From the NCBI RefSeq assembly GCF_019599145.1, contig NZ_CP080647.1, forward strand, positions 6,076,001 to 6,140,000: 64,000 bases of DNA, in the 5' to 3' direction. The notes under the pieces were generated by a model. That model worked only from the letters and a program-made list of their open reading frames with translations, ran no database searches and was not told the DNA's origin. The DNA comes from Streptomyces akebiae. GTDB taxonomy: Bacteria > Actinomycetota > Actinomycetes > Streptomycetales > Streptomycetaceae. This document shows positions 51,736 to 60,507 of the stretch, piece by piece. Position 1 is the first letter of the stretch, and each line of letters opens with the position of its first letter. A program made the position numbers and the translations under genes.

Positions 51736-51914
51736 TCGCGCGGCCGGGTACGGCACCCACGGATGCGGGCGGGCCGACCAGGATCGCCACCTGAGTCACC
51801 GACTCCCACCCTTGGTTTCCCGTCCGGCATCCCTTGCCCGTCCTGCATAGCCTCATGCAGAGTTCTCAGTGTCTGAATATGTGGTGTCCGCTGAGGCTGA
51901 GGAGGCTGCGGGTG

Positions 51915-53543
51915 ATGTCCTCTCGGATCATGGGCACGACGGGCGCCCCCGCCGACGCCGACGTGCCCGACGTGCCCGACGTGCCGACCGTGCCGGCCGG
52001 GCTCGTCGTCCTGGACGGGCGTGCGCTGGGGGTCGCCGACGTCGTCCGGCTCGCCGACGGTGCCGTACGACCGGTGCCCGACGGCGCGGCCGTACGGCGG
52101 GTCGAGGAGTCCTGGGAGGCCGCCCGGCTGATCGCGGCGGCCGGGCGCGTGTACGGCCGCTCCACCGGCGTCGGCGCCAACCGCAACGAGGACGTGCCGA
52201 GCGAGGCCGCCGCGGAGCACGGCCTGCGGCTGCTGCGCAGTCACGCCGGTGCCATCGGGGAGGAACTGCCCGCCCGGCAGGTGCGGGCCATGCTCGCCGT
52301 ACGCGCCAACCAGCTGCTCGCGGGCGGCGCGGGGCTCCGGCCGACCGTGGTCACCGCGCTCTGCACGGCGCTGAAGAGCGGGGCGTACCCCGTGGTCAAC
52401 GAGTTCGGTTCGGTGGGGACGGGCGACATCGCGGCGCTGGCCCAGGTGGGGCTGGCACTGGCGGGGGAGCATCCGTGGCGGGTGCCGGGGGCGCGGTCCG
52501 GCTCCGGGGACGGCGGGGCCGGGGGCGACGGATCCGGCTTCGGCGCGCCCGAGGCACAGCCGCTCGACAACAACGACGCCCTCGCGCTGATCAGCAGCAA
52601 CGCGCTCACGCTCGGGCAGGCCGCGCTCGCGCTGCACGAGTTGCGGGGGCTGATCGCGGCCACCCAGGTCGTCGCCGCGCTCTCGCTCCTCGCCGTGGAC
52701 GGCTCGCACGAGGCGTACGCGGCGCCCGTGCACGTCGCGCGCGCCCACCGGGGGTCGCGCGAGGTGGCCCGGCGCATGCGGGAGCTGATCGGGGCGGCCG
52801 ACCGGCCCACGCCCCCGCTGGGGCGGATCCAGGACCCGTACGGCTTCCGGTGCCTGCCGCAGATCCACGGTCCCGCCCTGGACGCGGCGGACGCGCTGGA
52901 GGGCGTCCTGGAGATCGAGATCAACGCGGCGGCGGAGAACCCGCTGATCTGCCCCGAGGACATGGCCGCCTACCATCACGGCGGCTTCTACCAGGCCCAA
53001 CTCGCCCTGGCCCTGGACCACTTCAGACTCGCCACGACCCAGGTCGCCCGGCTGTCGACCTCCCGGCTCTCCTCGCTCAACGAGCCCGCGTACACCCGGC
53101 TGCGGCCCTTCCTCGCCGACCACGAGCCCGCCTCCTCGGGCGTGATGATCCTGGAGTACGCCGCCGGGGCCGCCCTCGGTGACCTGCGGGCCTTCTCCGC
53201 GCCCGCGTCGCTCGGCCACGCTGTACTCTCCCGGGGCGTCGAGGAACAGGCCAGCTTCGCCTCGCTCGCCGCCCGGCAGACGCTGCGGGCGTGCGGCGCG
53301 TACCGGCTCGTCGTCGGCTGCGAACTCGTCGCGGCGGTGCGGGCGTTGCGCCAGCGGGACCTGCGGCCGGATCCGGAACTGCCCGTCGGGCGCGCACTGG
53401 AACTGGCGGAGTCCGTGCTCGACCCGGATCCGGCGGACCGGCCGCTGACGGGAGACGTGAGTGCGGCGGCCGCACTGCTCGATCGGTTCACCGAGATCTG
53501 GACGGACGTCCAGGCGGACCCACTGAGGGGGAGCGTGTCATGA
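51915..53543 (+). CDS. aromatic amino acid ammonia-lyase family protein lacking the MIO triad
   Basis: A 542-residue member of the HAL/PAL family: GVGANRNED (normally TGFG), LRSHAGAIGEELP, QDPYGFRCLPQIHGP and EIEINAAAENPLI are all in place. The segment that forms the electrophilic MIO prosthetic group should read GSVGASGDLAPL but here reads GSVGTGDIAAL, so the Ala-Ser-Gly triad is absent and one residue is missing. Ammonia elimination from histidine or phenylalanine by the usual route is therefore not expected. AGGAGG lies upstream; the ATG at 51915 and GTG at 51912 are both possible. Its stop overlaps the RpiR regulator start. Confidence 0.85.
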   Translation: MSSRIMGTTGAPADADVPDVPDVPTVPAGLVVLDGRALGVADVVRLADGAVRPVPDGAAVRRVEESWEAARLIAAAGRVYGRSTGVGANRNEDVPSEAAAEHGLRLLRSHAGAIGEELPARQVRAMLAVRANQLLAGGAGLRPTVVTALCTALKSGAYPVVNEFGSVGTGDIAALAQVGLALAGEHPWRVPGARSGSGDGGAGGDGSGFGAPEAQPLDNNDALALISSNALTLGQAALALHELRGLIAATQVVAALSLLAVDGSHEAYAAPVHVARAHRGSREVARRMRELIGAADRPTPPLGRIQDPYGFRCLPQIHGPALDAADALEGVLEIEINAAAENPLICPEDMAAYHHGGFYQAQLALALDHFRLATTQVARLSTSRLSSLNEPAYTRLRPFLADHEPASSGVMILEYAAGAALGDLRAFSAPASLGHAVLSRGVEEQASFASLAARQTLRACGAYRLVVGCELVAAVRALRQRDLRPDPELPVGRALELAESVLDPDPADRPLTGDVSAAAALLDRFTEIWTDVQADPLRGSVS

Positions 53544-54400
53544 GCGCGGACAAGGGCACGGGCGTGACGGACAGTCCCGCCGCGCGGCTGCAGACGCTCT
53601 TCGAGGGGCACCGGCTGACGCCCACCCAGCGGCGCATCGCCCACAGCATGGTGCGGCGCGCGGCCGACGTGCCGTTCCTGTCGAGTGTGGAACTGGCCGA
53701 GCTGGCCGGGGTCAGCCAGCCGTCCGTGACCCGGTTCGCGGTGGCGCTGGGCTTCGACGGCTACCCGGCGCTGCGCCGGCACCTGCGGGACGTCGGGCCC
53801 GCCGAGCCGACCCCGGACACCACCGCGTACAACGAGTACCAGCAGGCCGTCGAGGCCGAGATCGAGAACCTGCGGCACCTGGCCGAGGTGCTCGCCGACC
53901 CCGCCCCGGTGGCGCGGGCCGGGCGGCTGCTGGCCGCGTCCCGCCCGCTGCCGGTGCTCGGACTGCGGGCCGCGGCCTCCCAGGCGTACGGATTCGCCTA
54001 CTTCGCCGCCAAGGTCCACCCCGACGTGCGGCTGCTGCACGAGGGCGGCAGCATGCTCCACGACCGCATCGACGCGGCCGTGCGCGGGGGCGCGACCGCG
54101 CTGCTCTGCTTCGCGCTGCCCCGCCATCCCCGCGAGGTCGTCGAGACCCTGGCGTACGCCAAGGAAGCGGGGCTCTTCGTCGTCACCGTCGCCGACTCCG
54201 CCTTCGCGCCCGTCGCCAAGGTCTCCGACCTGCTGCTGCCCGCCGCCGTCGGTACCGGGCTCGCCTTCGACACGGCCTGCGCCCCCATGCTGCTGGGCCG
54301 GGTGCTTCTGGAGGCGATGTGCGACGACCTGCCGGAGGCCCAGGCGCGGCTGGAGGAGTTCGACGCGAAGGCCGCGACGAGGGGGTTGTTCGTCGAGTAG
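53540..54400 (+). CDS. MurR/RpiR family transcriptional regulator
   Basis: A 286-residue regulator. The N-terminal RpiR-type HTH contains VELAELAGVSQPSVTRFA near residue 52. A C-terminal SIS sugar-phosphate-binding domain spans about 125-260 (LGLRAAASQAYGFAYF, CFALPRHPREVVE). It overlaps the lyase-family gene by four bases, so it probably controls or senses the same metabolite. The ligand is unknown. Confidence 0.88.
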   Translation: MSADKGTGVTDSPAARLQTLFEGHRLTPTQRRIAHSMVRRAADVPFLSSVELAELAGVSQPSVTRFAVALGFDGYPALRRHLRDVGPAEPTPDTTAYNEYQQAVEAEIENLRHLAEVLADPAPVARAGRLLAASRPLPVLGLRAAASQAYGFAYFAAKVHPDVRLLHEGGSMLHDRIDAAVRGGATALLCFALPRHPREVVETLAYAKEAGLFVVTVADSAFAPVAKVSDLLLPAAVGTGLAFDTACAPMLLGRVLLEAMCDDLPEAQARLEEFDAKAATRGLFVE

Positions 54401-54535
54401 TCGTCGCGTAACCCTCCTGGAGGGGCCCGGCAGCCGTGGCGGACGGGGAGATCCGCGATTCTCAGGCGCGTTTCACGTTCTCTGGTTACCGTGCCCGCGA
54501 CTGTCGTACGACCGGTGACTACGGGAGGCGGGGAA

Positions 54536-55105
54536 GTGACACGCGGAGGGCAGGGGCTTGCTCGGGTGGCCGTCGTGGTGCGGGCCGGGGCAGCGCCGTT
54601 GTGGTGGCTCGGAGTGATCGCGGCCGGGGTCGGTGCCCTGCCGTCGGGGCTGACCGGACGGCGGATCGGGGTGCTGGCGGGGGCTGTGCTGTTCATCGTC
54701 GCGACGGCCGTGGCGGCGTGGGCGGGGCGTGGCCGGTATCTCACGCCGGCGCGCCAAGCCGTGCGCGCCGGTAAGCACGACGTCCTCCAGGACCGTGCCG
54801 TGACCCTGCGCGCCTGGCGCCGGGGGCACCGCTGGTGGCTGCTGCTCGGCTTCGCGGCCGCCCTGGGCTCGTCCTTCGCGCTCCCGGCGGCGGGCGGGAT
54901 GCTCCTCGCCGGCCTCGGCACCGGCCTCCGCCTCAAGGCGAGCTGGCTCGGCCGCCGCGAACTCGACGCCGGGCAGCTCTTCTGGGTCCGCGTGGACTGG
55001 CTGTCCGGGCGGGCGGGGCGGCCCACGGGCAAGCGGGTGCCCGGCTACCGGCTGACGGGCATCGAAGCGGGCGACGCGGCACCCGGAGGCGGGCGCCGGC
55101 GGTAG
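54536..55105 (+). CDS. integral membrane protein, unknown function
   Basis: A 189-residue protein with four hydrophobic segments (two at about 20-65 and two at about 98-130) and a basic C-terminal tail. I recognise no domain. The GTG start at 54536 follows GGAGGCGGGGAA; the in-frame extension to 54491 has no ribosome site. Confidence 0.7.
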   Translation: MTRGGQGLARVAVVVRAGAAPLWWLGVIAAGVGALPSGLTGRRIGVLAGAVLFIVATAVAAWAGRGRYLTPARQAVRAGKHDVLQDRAVTLRAWRRGHRWWLLLGFAAALGSSFALPAAGGMLLAGLGTGLRLKASWLGRRELDAGQLFWVRVDWLSGRAGRPTGKRVPGYRLTGIEAGDAAPGGGRRR

Positions 55106-55185
55106 CGCCGCCGCGCGTCGGCCGGACGAGGACCGCTGCTCCCCCCCCACGGCCCTCGGGCGGGCAGCGGCCCGTCGCCCGCCGG

Positions 55186-56547
55186 TCATTCGCCTCGCGT
55201 GCGGAGGACCAGCTTGTTCACCGCCCACAGCGCGATGCCGATGGCCAGGAGGACACCCGCCCGGATGTAGACGTCGGCCGGGCGGTCGGCCAGCGGGCCG
55301 GCCAGGATCAGGGCCGTCAGGGCGCCGAGCACCGGCAGGACCGTCGGCGTCCGGAAGTGGGCGTGGTCGACCCGGTCACGGCGCAGGACCAGGACCGCGA
55401 TGTTGACCACGGCGAAGACACAGAGCAGCAGGAACGCGGTGGTGTCGCCGAGGCCCTCGATCTCGCCGGTGGAGACCAGGCCGATGGCGAGCAGGGTGAC
55501 GAAGACGATGCCCACGACGGGCGTACGGCGGCGGGGCAGGACGCGGGCCATGCCACGCGGGAGGATGCGTTCGTTGGCCATGCCGTAGCAGAGGCGGGAA
55601 GCCATCATGATGTTGATCAGGGCCGAGTTGGTGACCGCGAAGAGGGCGATCAGGGCGAAGAGCTCGTGCGGGAAGTCCACCCCGCCGGCCTTCACCACTT
55701 CGAGGAGCGGGCCGCTGGAGCCCTCCAGGGTCTCGGCGTCGACCAGGAGCGACGAGACCAGGGCCACCAGCACGTAGATCGTGCCCGTCACGGCCACGCC
55801 GATGAAGATCGCGCGCGGGAAGGTCCGGGTCGGGTTCCTCGTCTCCTCCGCCATGTTCACCGAGTCCTCGAAGCCCACGAAGGCGAAGAAGCCGAGGGCG
55901 GTGGCGCCGAGGACGCTGGTGAGCAGGGCGTATCCGGTGCCGCTCGCCTCGAACTCGGTGAGGCGGGAGGGTTCGCCGTCACCGCTCAGCACCGCCCAGG
56001 CACCGATCGCGAGGATGATCACCAGGCCGGTCAGCTCGACCAGGGTCAGCACCACGTTCGTCTTCACCGACTCGGAGACGCCCCGCAGGTTCAGGGCGGC
56101 CAGCAGGACGATGAAGGTGATGGCGACGAGGGTGGGCGGCAGGGCACCGTTGGTCAGCTCGTCCAGGTAGTCACCGCTGAAGGCCCGCGCGGCGGCGCTC
56201 GCGGACGACAGGCCGGAGCACATCACCATGAAGGCGACGATGAACGTCAGGAAGGGCAGCTTGAACGCCTTCTGCGTGTAGAGGGCCGCCCCGGCCGCCT
56301 TCGGGTACTTGCCGACCAGTTCGACGTACGACGCCGCCGTCAGGATCGCCACCACGAACCCGATCACGAAGGGGAGCCAGAGCGCTCCGCCGACCTTCCC
56401 CGCGACCTTGCCCGTGGTCGCGTAGATGCCGGTGCCGAGGATGTCGCCGATCACGAAGAGGATCAGCAGCTTGGGGCCGAGCACCCGCTTGAGGCCGGTC
56501 TCCTCGGCGGGCGTCGGCCCTGCGGCCGTGCTTTCGGTGGTGGACAA
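55186..56547 (-). CDS. APC-family amino acid permease
   Basis: A 453-residue permease with about 12 hydrophobic segments. The helix-1 region is FVIGDILGTGIYATTG and the conserved helix-6 region is GFFAFVGFEDSVNMAEE, typical of cationic/branched amino acid transporters. The TTG start at 56547 follows GGGAGG at seven bases. This is a single gene on the right flank, unlike the cluster permease at 38.8 kb in sequence. Confidence 0.88.
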   Translation of the reverse strand: MSTTESTAAGPTPAEETGLKRVLGPKLLILFVIGDILGTGIYATTGKVAGKVGGALWLPFVIGFVVAILTAASYVELVGKYPKAAGAALYTQKAFKLPFLTFIVAFMVMCSGLSSASAAARAFSGDYLDELTNGALPPTLVAITFIVLLAALNLRGVSESVKTNVVLTLVELTGLVIILAIGAWAVLSGDGEPSRLTEFEASGTGYALLTSVLGATALGFFAFVGFEDSVNMAEETRNPTRTFPRAIFIGVAVTGTIYVLVALVSSLLVDAETLEGSSGPLLEVVKAGGVDFPHELFALIALFAVTNSALINIMMASRLCYGMANERILPRGMARVLPRRRTPVVGIVFVTLLAIGLVSTGEIEGLGDTTAFLLLCVFAVVNIAVLVLRRDRVDHAHFRTPTVLPVLGALTALILAGPLADRPADVYIRAGVLLAIGIALWAVNKLVLRTRGE

Positions 56548-56632
56548 AGAGAACCTCCCCCGGTCGGTGATCCGTCCGGGGGACTCCTGCCCGGTCGCGG
56601 GCCGTGGATGCCTGCGAGACCGGTTCTCGGAG

Positions 56633-56680
56633 CTTCGTCAGCGCTTCGTCAGCGGTTCGGCGGAGTTCGTCAGCGGTTCG
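56633..56680. repeat. short direct repeats TTCGTCAGCG
   Basis: CTTCGTCAGCG occurs twice in tandem (56633-56654) and TTCGTCAGCG again at 56666-56675, each within GGTTCG-type flanks. It lies between the lipoprotein stop and the permease start. The role is unknown. Confidence 0.7.
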
Positions 56681-56693
56681 ACGGCACCCGTGA

Positions 56694-57422
56694 TCAGGCC
56701 GTGCTCAGCGTCCGCTTGGCCAGCTCGTACGCCGGGAGCATCTGCTCGTGCTCCTCTGTGTCGAGGCCACCGAGATGGACGACGACCGGCCCGTCCGGGG
56801 TGACCGCGACGAAGGCCCGCTCCTTCTTGGTCTCCTCCAGGGCCTCGCTGGTGTAGAGGTACTCGACCTCGGTGCCGGAGACGTCCGAGTCGGAGGTGAA
56901 CTCGCCGTACTTCGCCTCGCTCGTGTTCCCCTCGGCCGCCACGAACTCCCTGAGCAGCGCCTCCGCGTCCCCCTCCGCGGCAGCCTTCTCGCCGGTCCAG
57001 ACCCGGATGAAGCCGATGTTCCCGGCCGGCTTGGCGTCGATCTCGCACGCGGCGGTGAACGGGCCCTGCCGGAGCAGCCCCTCGGCCAGCTCGGCCGCGA
57101 GCTCGTCCTCCTCGGAACCGCCGCCGTCGACGGGCGGGCCGGTCTCGACGGCCTCCGGCTGCCACTTCTCGGCCGTGTCGAAGGTGACCGGAAGTTCACA
57201 GGCGGAACCGGTCGCGCCGACACTGCCGCCGCTCTTCGCGGCGTCCTCGGCGGTGTCCTTCGCGTCGGCAGTGTCCTTCGCGTCGGCGGTCGCCGCCTCG
57301 GTGCTGCTCACCGAGGGCTTCGCGTCGCCGTCCCCCGCCGATTCCGAGCACCCTGTCAGGACTCCGGCCAGCAGTGCCAGCTGCGCCAGCACCGTCCCCC
57401 GTACCGCTCTCGCCACGGTCAC
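56694..57422 (-). CDS. lipoprotein, unknown function
   Basis: A 242-residue secreted lipoprotein. The signal peptide ends in the lipobox LLAGVLTGC (Cys near residue 25). A low-complexity Ala/Asp/Lys/Thr linker with the repeat TADAKD follows. A compact domain from about residue 75 contains two further cysteines (GSACELP, TAACEID) that could form a disulfide. It is probably anchored to the outer face of the membrane. I do not recognise the domain. Confidence 0.8.
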   Translation of the reverse strand: MTVARAVRGTVLAQLALLAGVLTGCSESAGDGDAKPSVSSTEAATADAKDTADAKDTAEDAAKSGGSVGATGSACELPVTFDTAEKWQPEAVETGPPVDGGGSEEDELAAELAEGLLRQGPFTAACEIDAKPAGNIGFIRVWTGEKAAAEGDAEALLREFVAAEGNTSEAKYGEFTSDSDVSGTEVEYLYTSEALEETKKERAFVAVTPDGPVVVHLGGLDTEEHEQMLPAYELAKRTLSTA

Positions 57423-57520
57423 CCTCCCCTTGTCGTTCGAGGCCGGACACGGTAGCCGAGGTGCGCGCGGGCGGCGCTCCCCGGGTGGGGGGCGCCGCCG
57501 GAGCCGTCGTGTCGGAGCGG

Positions 57521-57895
57521 TCAGACCTCCAGGTCCGCCTCGATCCGCCTCAACTGGTGCCGGGCCATGGCCAGGTTGGCCCGCTTGGCGTCGAGCACCA
57601 GGTAGAGGAAGAGGCCGTTGCCGCCGCGCCCGGTGATCAGGCGGATCAGGTGGTACGCGTCGGTCAGGGTGATCAGGATGTCCTCGATCTCGCCCTTGAG
57701 GCCGAGGTGTTCCATGGTGCGGAGCTTGGCGCGGACGACGTCGGTGTTCCCGGCGGCCGCGACGGTGAGGTCGAACCCCTTGCTGCCGCCGATCGTGCCC
57801 AGCGCCATGCCGCTGGTGTAGTCGACCAGGGCGGCGCCGGTCGCGCCCTCGATGGACGCGAGGGCCTCTTTCAACGCGGTCTCGGTGTTGGCCAT
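57521..57895 (-). CDS. roadblock/LC7 domain protein
   Basis: A 124-residue protein with the roadblock/LC7 fold: ALASIEGATGAALVDYTSGM at the N-terminus and LDAKRANLAMARHQLRRIE at the C-terminus. Such proteins usually partner small GTPases or polarity systems. It is the last gene of a minus-strand set with two other roadblock proteins and a DUF4388-like protein. The ATG at 57895 has AAGGA about 11 bases upstream. Confidence 0.82.
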   Translation of the reverse strand: MANTETALKEALASIEGATGAALVDYTSGMALGTIGGSKGFDLTVAAAGNTDVVRAKLRTMEHLGLKGEIEDILITLTDAYHLIRLITGRGGNGLFLYLVLDAKRANLAMARHQLRRIEADLEV

Positions 57896-57911
57896 GATGT
57901 GCGGTGTCCTT

Positions 57912-58502
57912 TCAACTCTCACTGGTGGTAGGTGTGTTGGGAGTGGTTCGGGGGGTGGGGCGTGGGGTGGCGGGACGGGGTGTCCGGCGGGGCATGGTCG
58001 ACCTGACCGTGGCCTTGGCCGGTGGCTGGGGCGTGGGCGCCGCCGGGATCCCGGCGGCGGTCCTGGCCACCGACCGGGCCGCGTTCCTGGCGACCCCCTT
58101 GGCGGTGGTCGCGGCCGTTTCGTCGGGCCCGGGCAGGGCGTCCATCAGTTCGCCGATCCGGCCGCCCGCCCGGCGGCCCTCCAGGTGCAGCCGGCCCACG
58201 TTGACCCGGTCCTGGGTCAGCAGCGTCAGTACGGCGGAGGAACCCGCCGCGTACGTCGCCACATAGCCCTGGTCGCCGCGCAGCAGCAGTTCGCGAAGCT
58301 CGCCCCGGCCGGCGGCGTCCGTCATCCGTACGGCGACACCGAGCGCGGCCGCGGTGAGCGCCGCCAGGCCCTCGGGTTCCACACCGGGGGTGTCGTGGGC
58401 GAGGACCAGCCCGTCCACACTGGCCGCCAGCGCGCCGGTCAACTGGGGTACACGGGCCCTCAACCGGTGCAGTTCGTCGAGGACTTCGGCCTCCGCGGCC
58501 AT
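57912..58502 (-). CDS. roadblock/LC7 domain protein with basic Pro-rich tail
   Basis: A 196-residue protein. Residues 1-120 are a roadblock domain (VDGLVLAHDTPGVEPEGLAA). The tail of about 60 residues is rich in Ala/Arg/Pro/Thr and likely disordered. The ATG at 58502 has GAGGAG seven bases upstream; the long in-frame extension to 58994 is a low-complexity shadow of the next gene's repeats. Confidence 0.8.
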   Translation of the reverse strand: MAAEAEVLDELHRLRARVPQLTGALAASVDGLVLAHDTPGVEPEGLAALTAAALGVAVRMTDAAGRGELRELLLRGDQGYVATYAAGSSAVLTLLTQDRVNVGRLHLEGRRAGGRIGELMDALPGPDETAATTAKGVARNAARSVARTAAGIPAAPTPQPPAKATVRSTMPRRTPRPATPRPTPRTTPNTPTTSES

Positions 58503-58539
58503 GAGCAGTCTCCTCTCGGCGGGGCGCTCCCGCTGCCGC

Positions 58540-59730
58540 TCAAAGGGCCTCCAGCGCATCCCTGAGCCTTTGCAGTAGAGCCACGTCGGGGTCTGGGGTG
58601 GTGAGCCAAGGTGGGGCGGGGGGTGCCGCCTCGACACCGGCCGTGAGCCCGGCCGACGGCTCGCGGCCCGGGGCGGACGCTGTGAGGTGGTGAGGGTCGG
58701 CCGACGCGAGGCGGCCGGAGTGGGCCGGGCGGGCCGGTGTGGGGTGGGCCGGATGGGCCGATGCGAGGTGGCCCGGGGCGACCGATGTGAGGTGGCCCGG
58801 GTCGACCGGCGTGAGGAGGCTGGGGTCGGCCGGTGTGAGGAGGTGCGGGTCGACCTGTGTGCGCCGGCTCGGGCCGGGCAGTGGGGAGCGGTCCGGGCCG
58901 GGGGGCGGGGTGAGGTCCGGGGGGCGGGCGGGGGTGAGGCCCGGGTGGGTTGCGGGGGCGCGGCCCCGTGGGGCGGCGGGGGCGTGGTCCGCACCGGTCG
59001 GGACCGGCGGTGCCGGGACCGGACTGTGGCGGGCCGTGGATATCAGGCCGGCCGCCGCCAGTCTTCGCACGTCCACGAGGGTGTGGAAGGCGGGGCGACC
59101 CAGGGTCAGGGAGATCTCGGCGGCCGTGCGGAAGCCGTCGACCTGGTCGAGTACGGCTCCCTGCCGGGCCGGGACCGGCGGCGCGTCCAGCCCGACCGCC
59201 CTGATCAGCGGGGCCTCGTCCGTCGCCGGGTCGGGCCAGATGCGGTGCAGGAGGTCACGGCGGCGCCGGGCCTCGCGCTCCACGGTGGCCACCGGCACCG
59301 GCCGGATCGGTCCCAGCCAGTGCGCGGCCCCGTAACGGAAGCTGGCCGGCGCACTGCTCGGACCGAGGACGAAGTACGCCGCGTCGAAGAGAGCCCCCGC
59401 GTGGCACAGCTCCAGCGCGCCCCGGGCGACCCTGCCGCTGTCCACGAGGAACCGCCCGACCCGCAGCCCGGCCCCGGCCGTGTCGACCGCCTCCCGCCAG
59501 CCGTCGGAGTCCAGGATGCCGCCGGTGGTGAGCAGCACGTCGAGGCCCGGTGATCGGGGGCTCTCGGCGTGCACGACCTTCCCCTCGGACAGGTACAGCG
59601 ACCCGCTCTCGCGCAGCAGTACGCCGGTGGCCCGCTCGGCGGCGAGCCGGCTCAGCATCGGGGTGACGGCCTGCCGGAAGTGCTCCCCGCGCACGGGCAG
59701 CGGCGGCGCCGGTGTGGTGATCACGCTCAT
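58540..59730 (-). CDS. DUF4388-like (PatA-N) regulatory protein with Pro-rich repeats
   Basis: A 396-residue protein. The N-terminal part (about 20-130) resembles DUF4388: MLSRLAAERATGVLLRESG, LYLSEGKVVHAESP. A winged-helix-like segment is near residues 195-240 (DGFRTAAEISLTLGRPAF). About 130 residues of Pro/His/Leu/Asp repeats follow (HLLTPADP, SLLTPVDP, HLTSVAPG), reflecting imperfect tandem DNA repeats around 58680-58870. DUF4388 proteins often work with roadblock partners. The start overlaps the upstream stop (ATGA). Confidence 0.75.
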   Translation of the reverse strand: MSVITTPAPPLPVRGEHFRQAVTPMLSRLAAERATGVLLRESGSLYLSEGKVVHAESPRSPGLDVLLTTGGILDSDGWREAVDTAGAGLRVGRFLVDSGRVARGALELCHAGALFDAAYFVLGPSSAPASFRYGAAHWLGPIRPVPVATVEREARRRRDLLHRIWPDPATDEAPLIRAVGLDAPPVPARQGAVLDQVDGFRTAAEISLTLGRPAFHTLVDVRRLAAAGLISTARHSPVPAPPVPTGADHAPAAPRGRAPATHPGLTPARPPDLTPPPGPDRSPLPGPSRRTQVDPHLLTPADPSLLTPVDPGHLTSVAPGHLASAHPAHPTPARPAHSGRLASADPHHLTASAPGREPSAGLTAGVEAAPPAPPWLTTPDPDVALLQRLRDALEAL

Positions 59731-60125
59731 GCCAGCACCAGCCGTCCCGCCATCTCGCCGAGCCGGATCCGGGCCAGCGCGAGATTGCCGTCCGTACGCG
59801 TCAGCCACAGGTGCAGGAACACACTGCTGTCGAACGTCGTCCGCACGAACCGCAGCACGTGGTACGTGTCCCGGTTGCTGACGATCAGGTCCTCGACCGG
59901 CAGATCCGCCCCGGACCAGTCGGAACCCTCCTCCGGCGCGAACGCCCGGTGCTCCGCCGCGAGCCGCGCCAGCTCCGCCGCCTCGGCCGCGGTCGTCTCG
60001 TGGTCACCGCCGGGCGCCTCCCCGACCGTGCCCAGCGCCAGTCCGCTGGTCCAGTCGACCACCGCGGCGCCCAAGGCGCCGGGCAGCCTCATGGCCTCCA
60101 CCAGACACTCGTCGATTCCGGGCAC
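59727..60125 (-). CDS. roadblock/LC7 domain protein
   Basis: A 132-residue roadblock protein (LGAAVVDWTSGLALGTVGEA near the start, TRTDGNLALARIRLGEM near the end) and first gene of the four-gene set. The GTG start at 60125 follows AGGAGGGGAG. An acidic insert near residues 60-70 (FAPEEGSDW) distinguishes it from the two other copies. Confidence 0.82.
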   Translation of the reverse strand: MPGIDECLVEAMRLPGALGAAVVDWTSGLALGTVGEAPGGDHETTAAEAAELARLAAEHRAFAPEEGSDWSGADLPVEDLIVSNRDTYHVLRFVRTTFDSSVFLHLWLTRTDGNLALARIRLGEMAGRLVLA

Positions 60126-60507
60126 CGTGGCTCCCCTCCTGCCTGCGGTTCGGCTGAGTGACGCAGACGCTACGCAACGTGTGCGCGAGGGGTGAGGGAT
60201 CTGGCATTTTCCAGCGGAACATGCGGACAGGTGACTAAGGTGGGTCGACTTGCCTGCTTTTCCACGCTGTTGGGGTCAAGGAGGAGGCCGGGGCGCTGAG
60301 GTGGGCCTATGCGGCGGACCCGCATGGCGAGCCCGGACGAGACGACGCCCGTCAGCCATTCTGGGGGGAGCGAGGGGCGTACGAACGGGTGCGCATGCCG
60401 CTACGGGGCGCCCCCAGGCAGCCCAGGCGGTCCAGGGGCGCGGGGAACCGCGCGATCAGCGTTCCCCGGGCGCCCCACCGCAGTTCCCCCGAGCTGGAAC
60501 GCGCCGC
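60126..60507. other. 382-bp intergenic region
   Basis: This separates the roadblock operon from the decarboxylase stop. It contains the roadblock promoter region and the decarboxylase terminator hairpin. No gene is supported. Confidence 0.5.
60435..60476 (-). terminator. terminator hairpin after decarboxylase gene
   Basis: GGGGCGCGGGGAAC pairs with GTTCCCCGGGCGCCCC, with two bulged bases and a 12-base loop. The arm is the same dispersed Streptomyces motif as in the element at 13626-13727. Confidence 0.65.
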
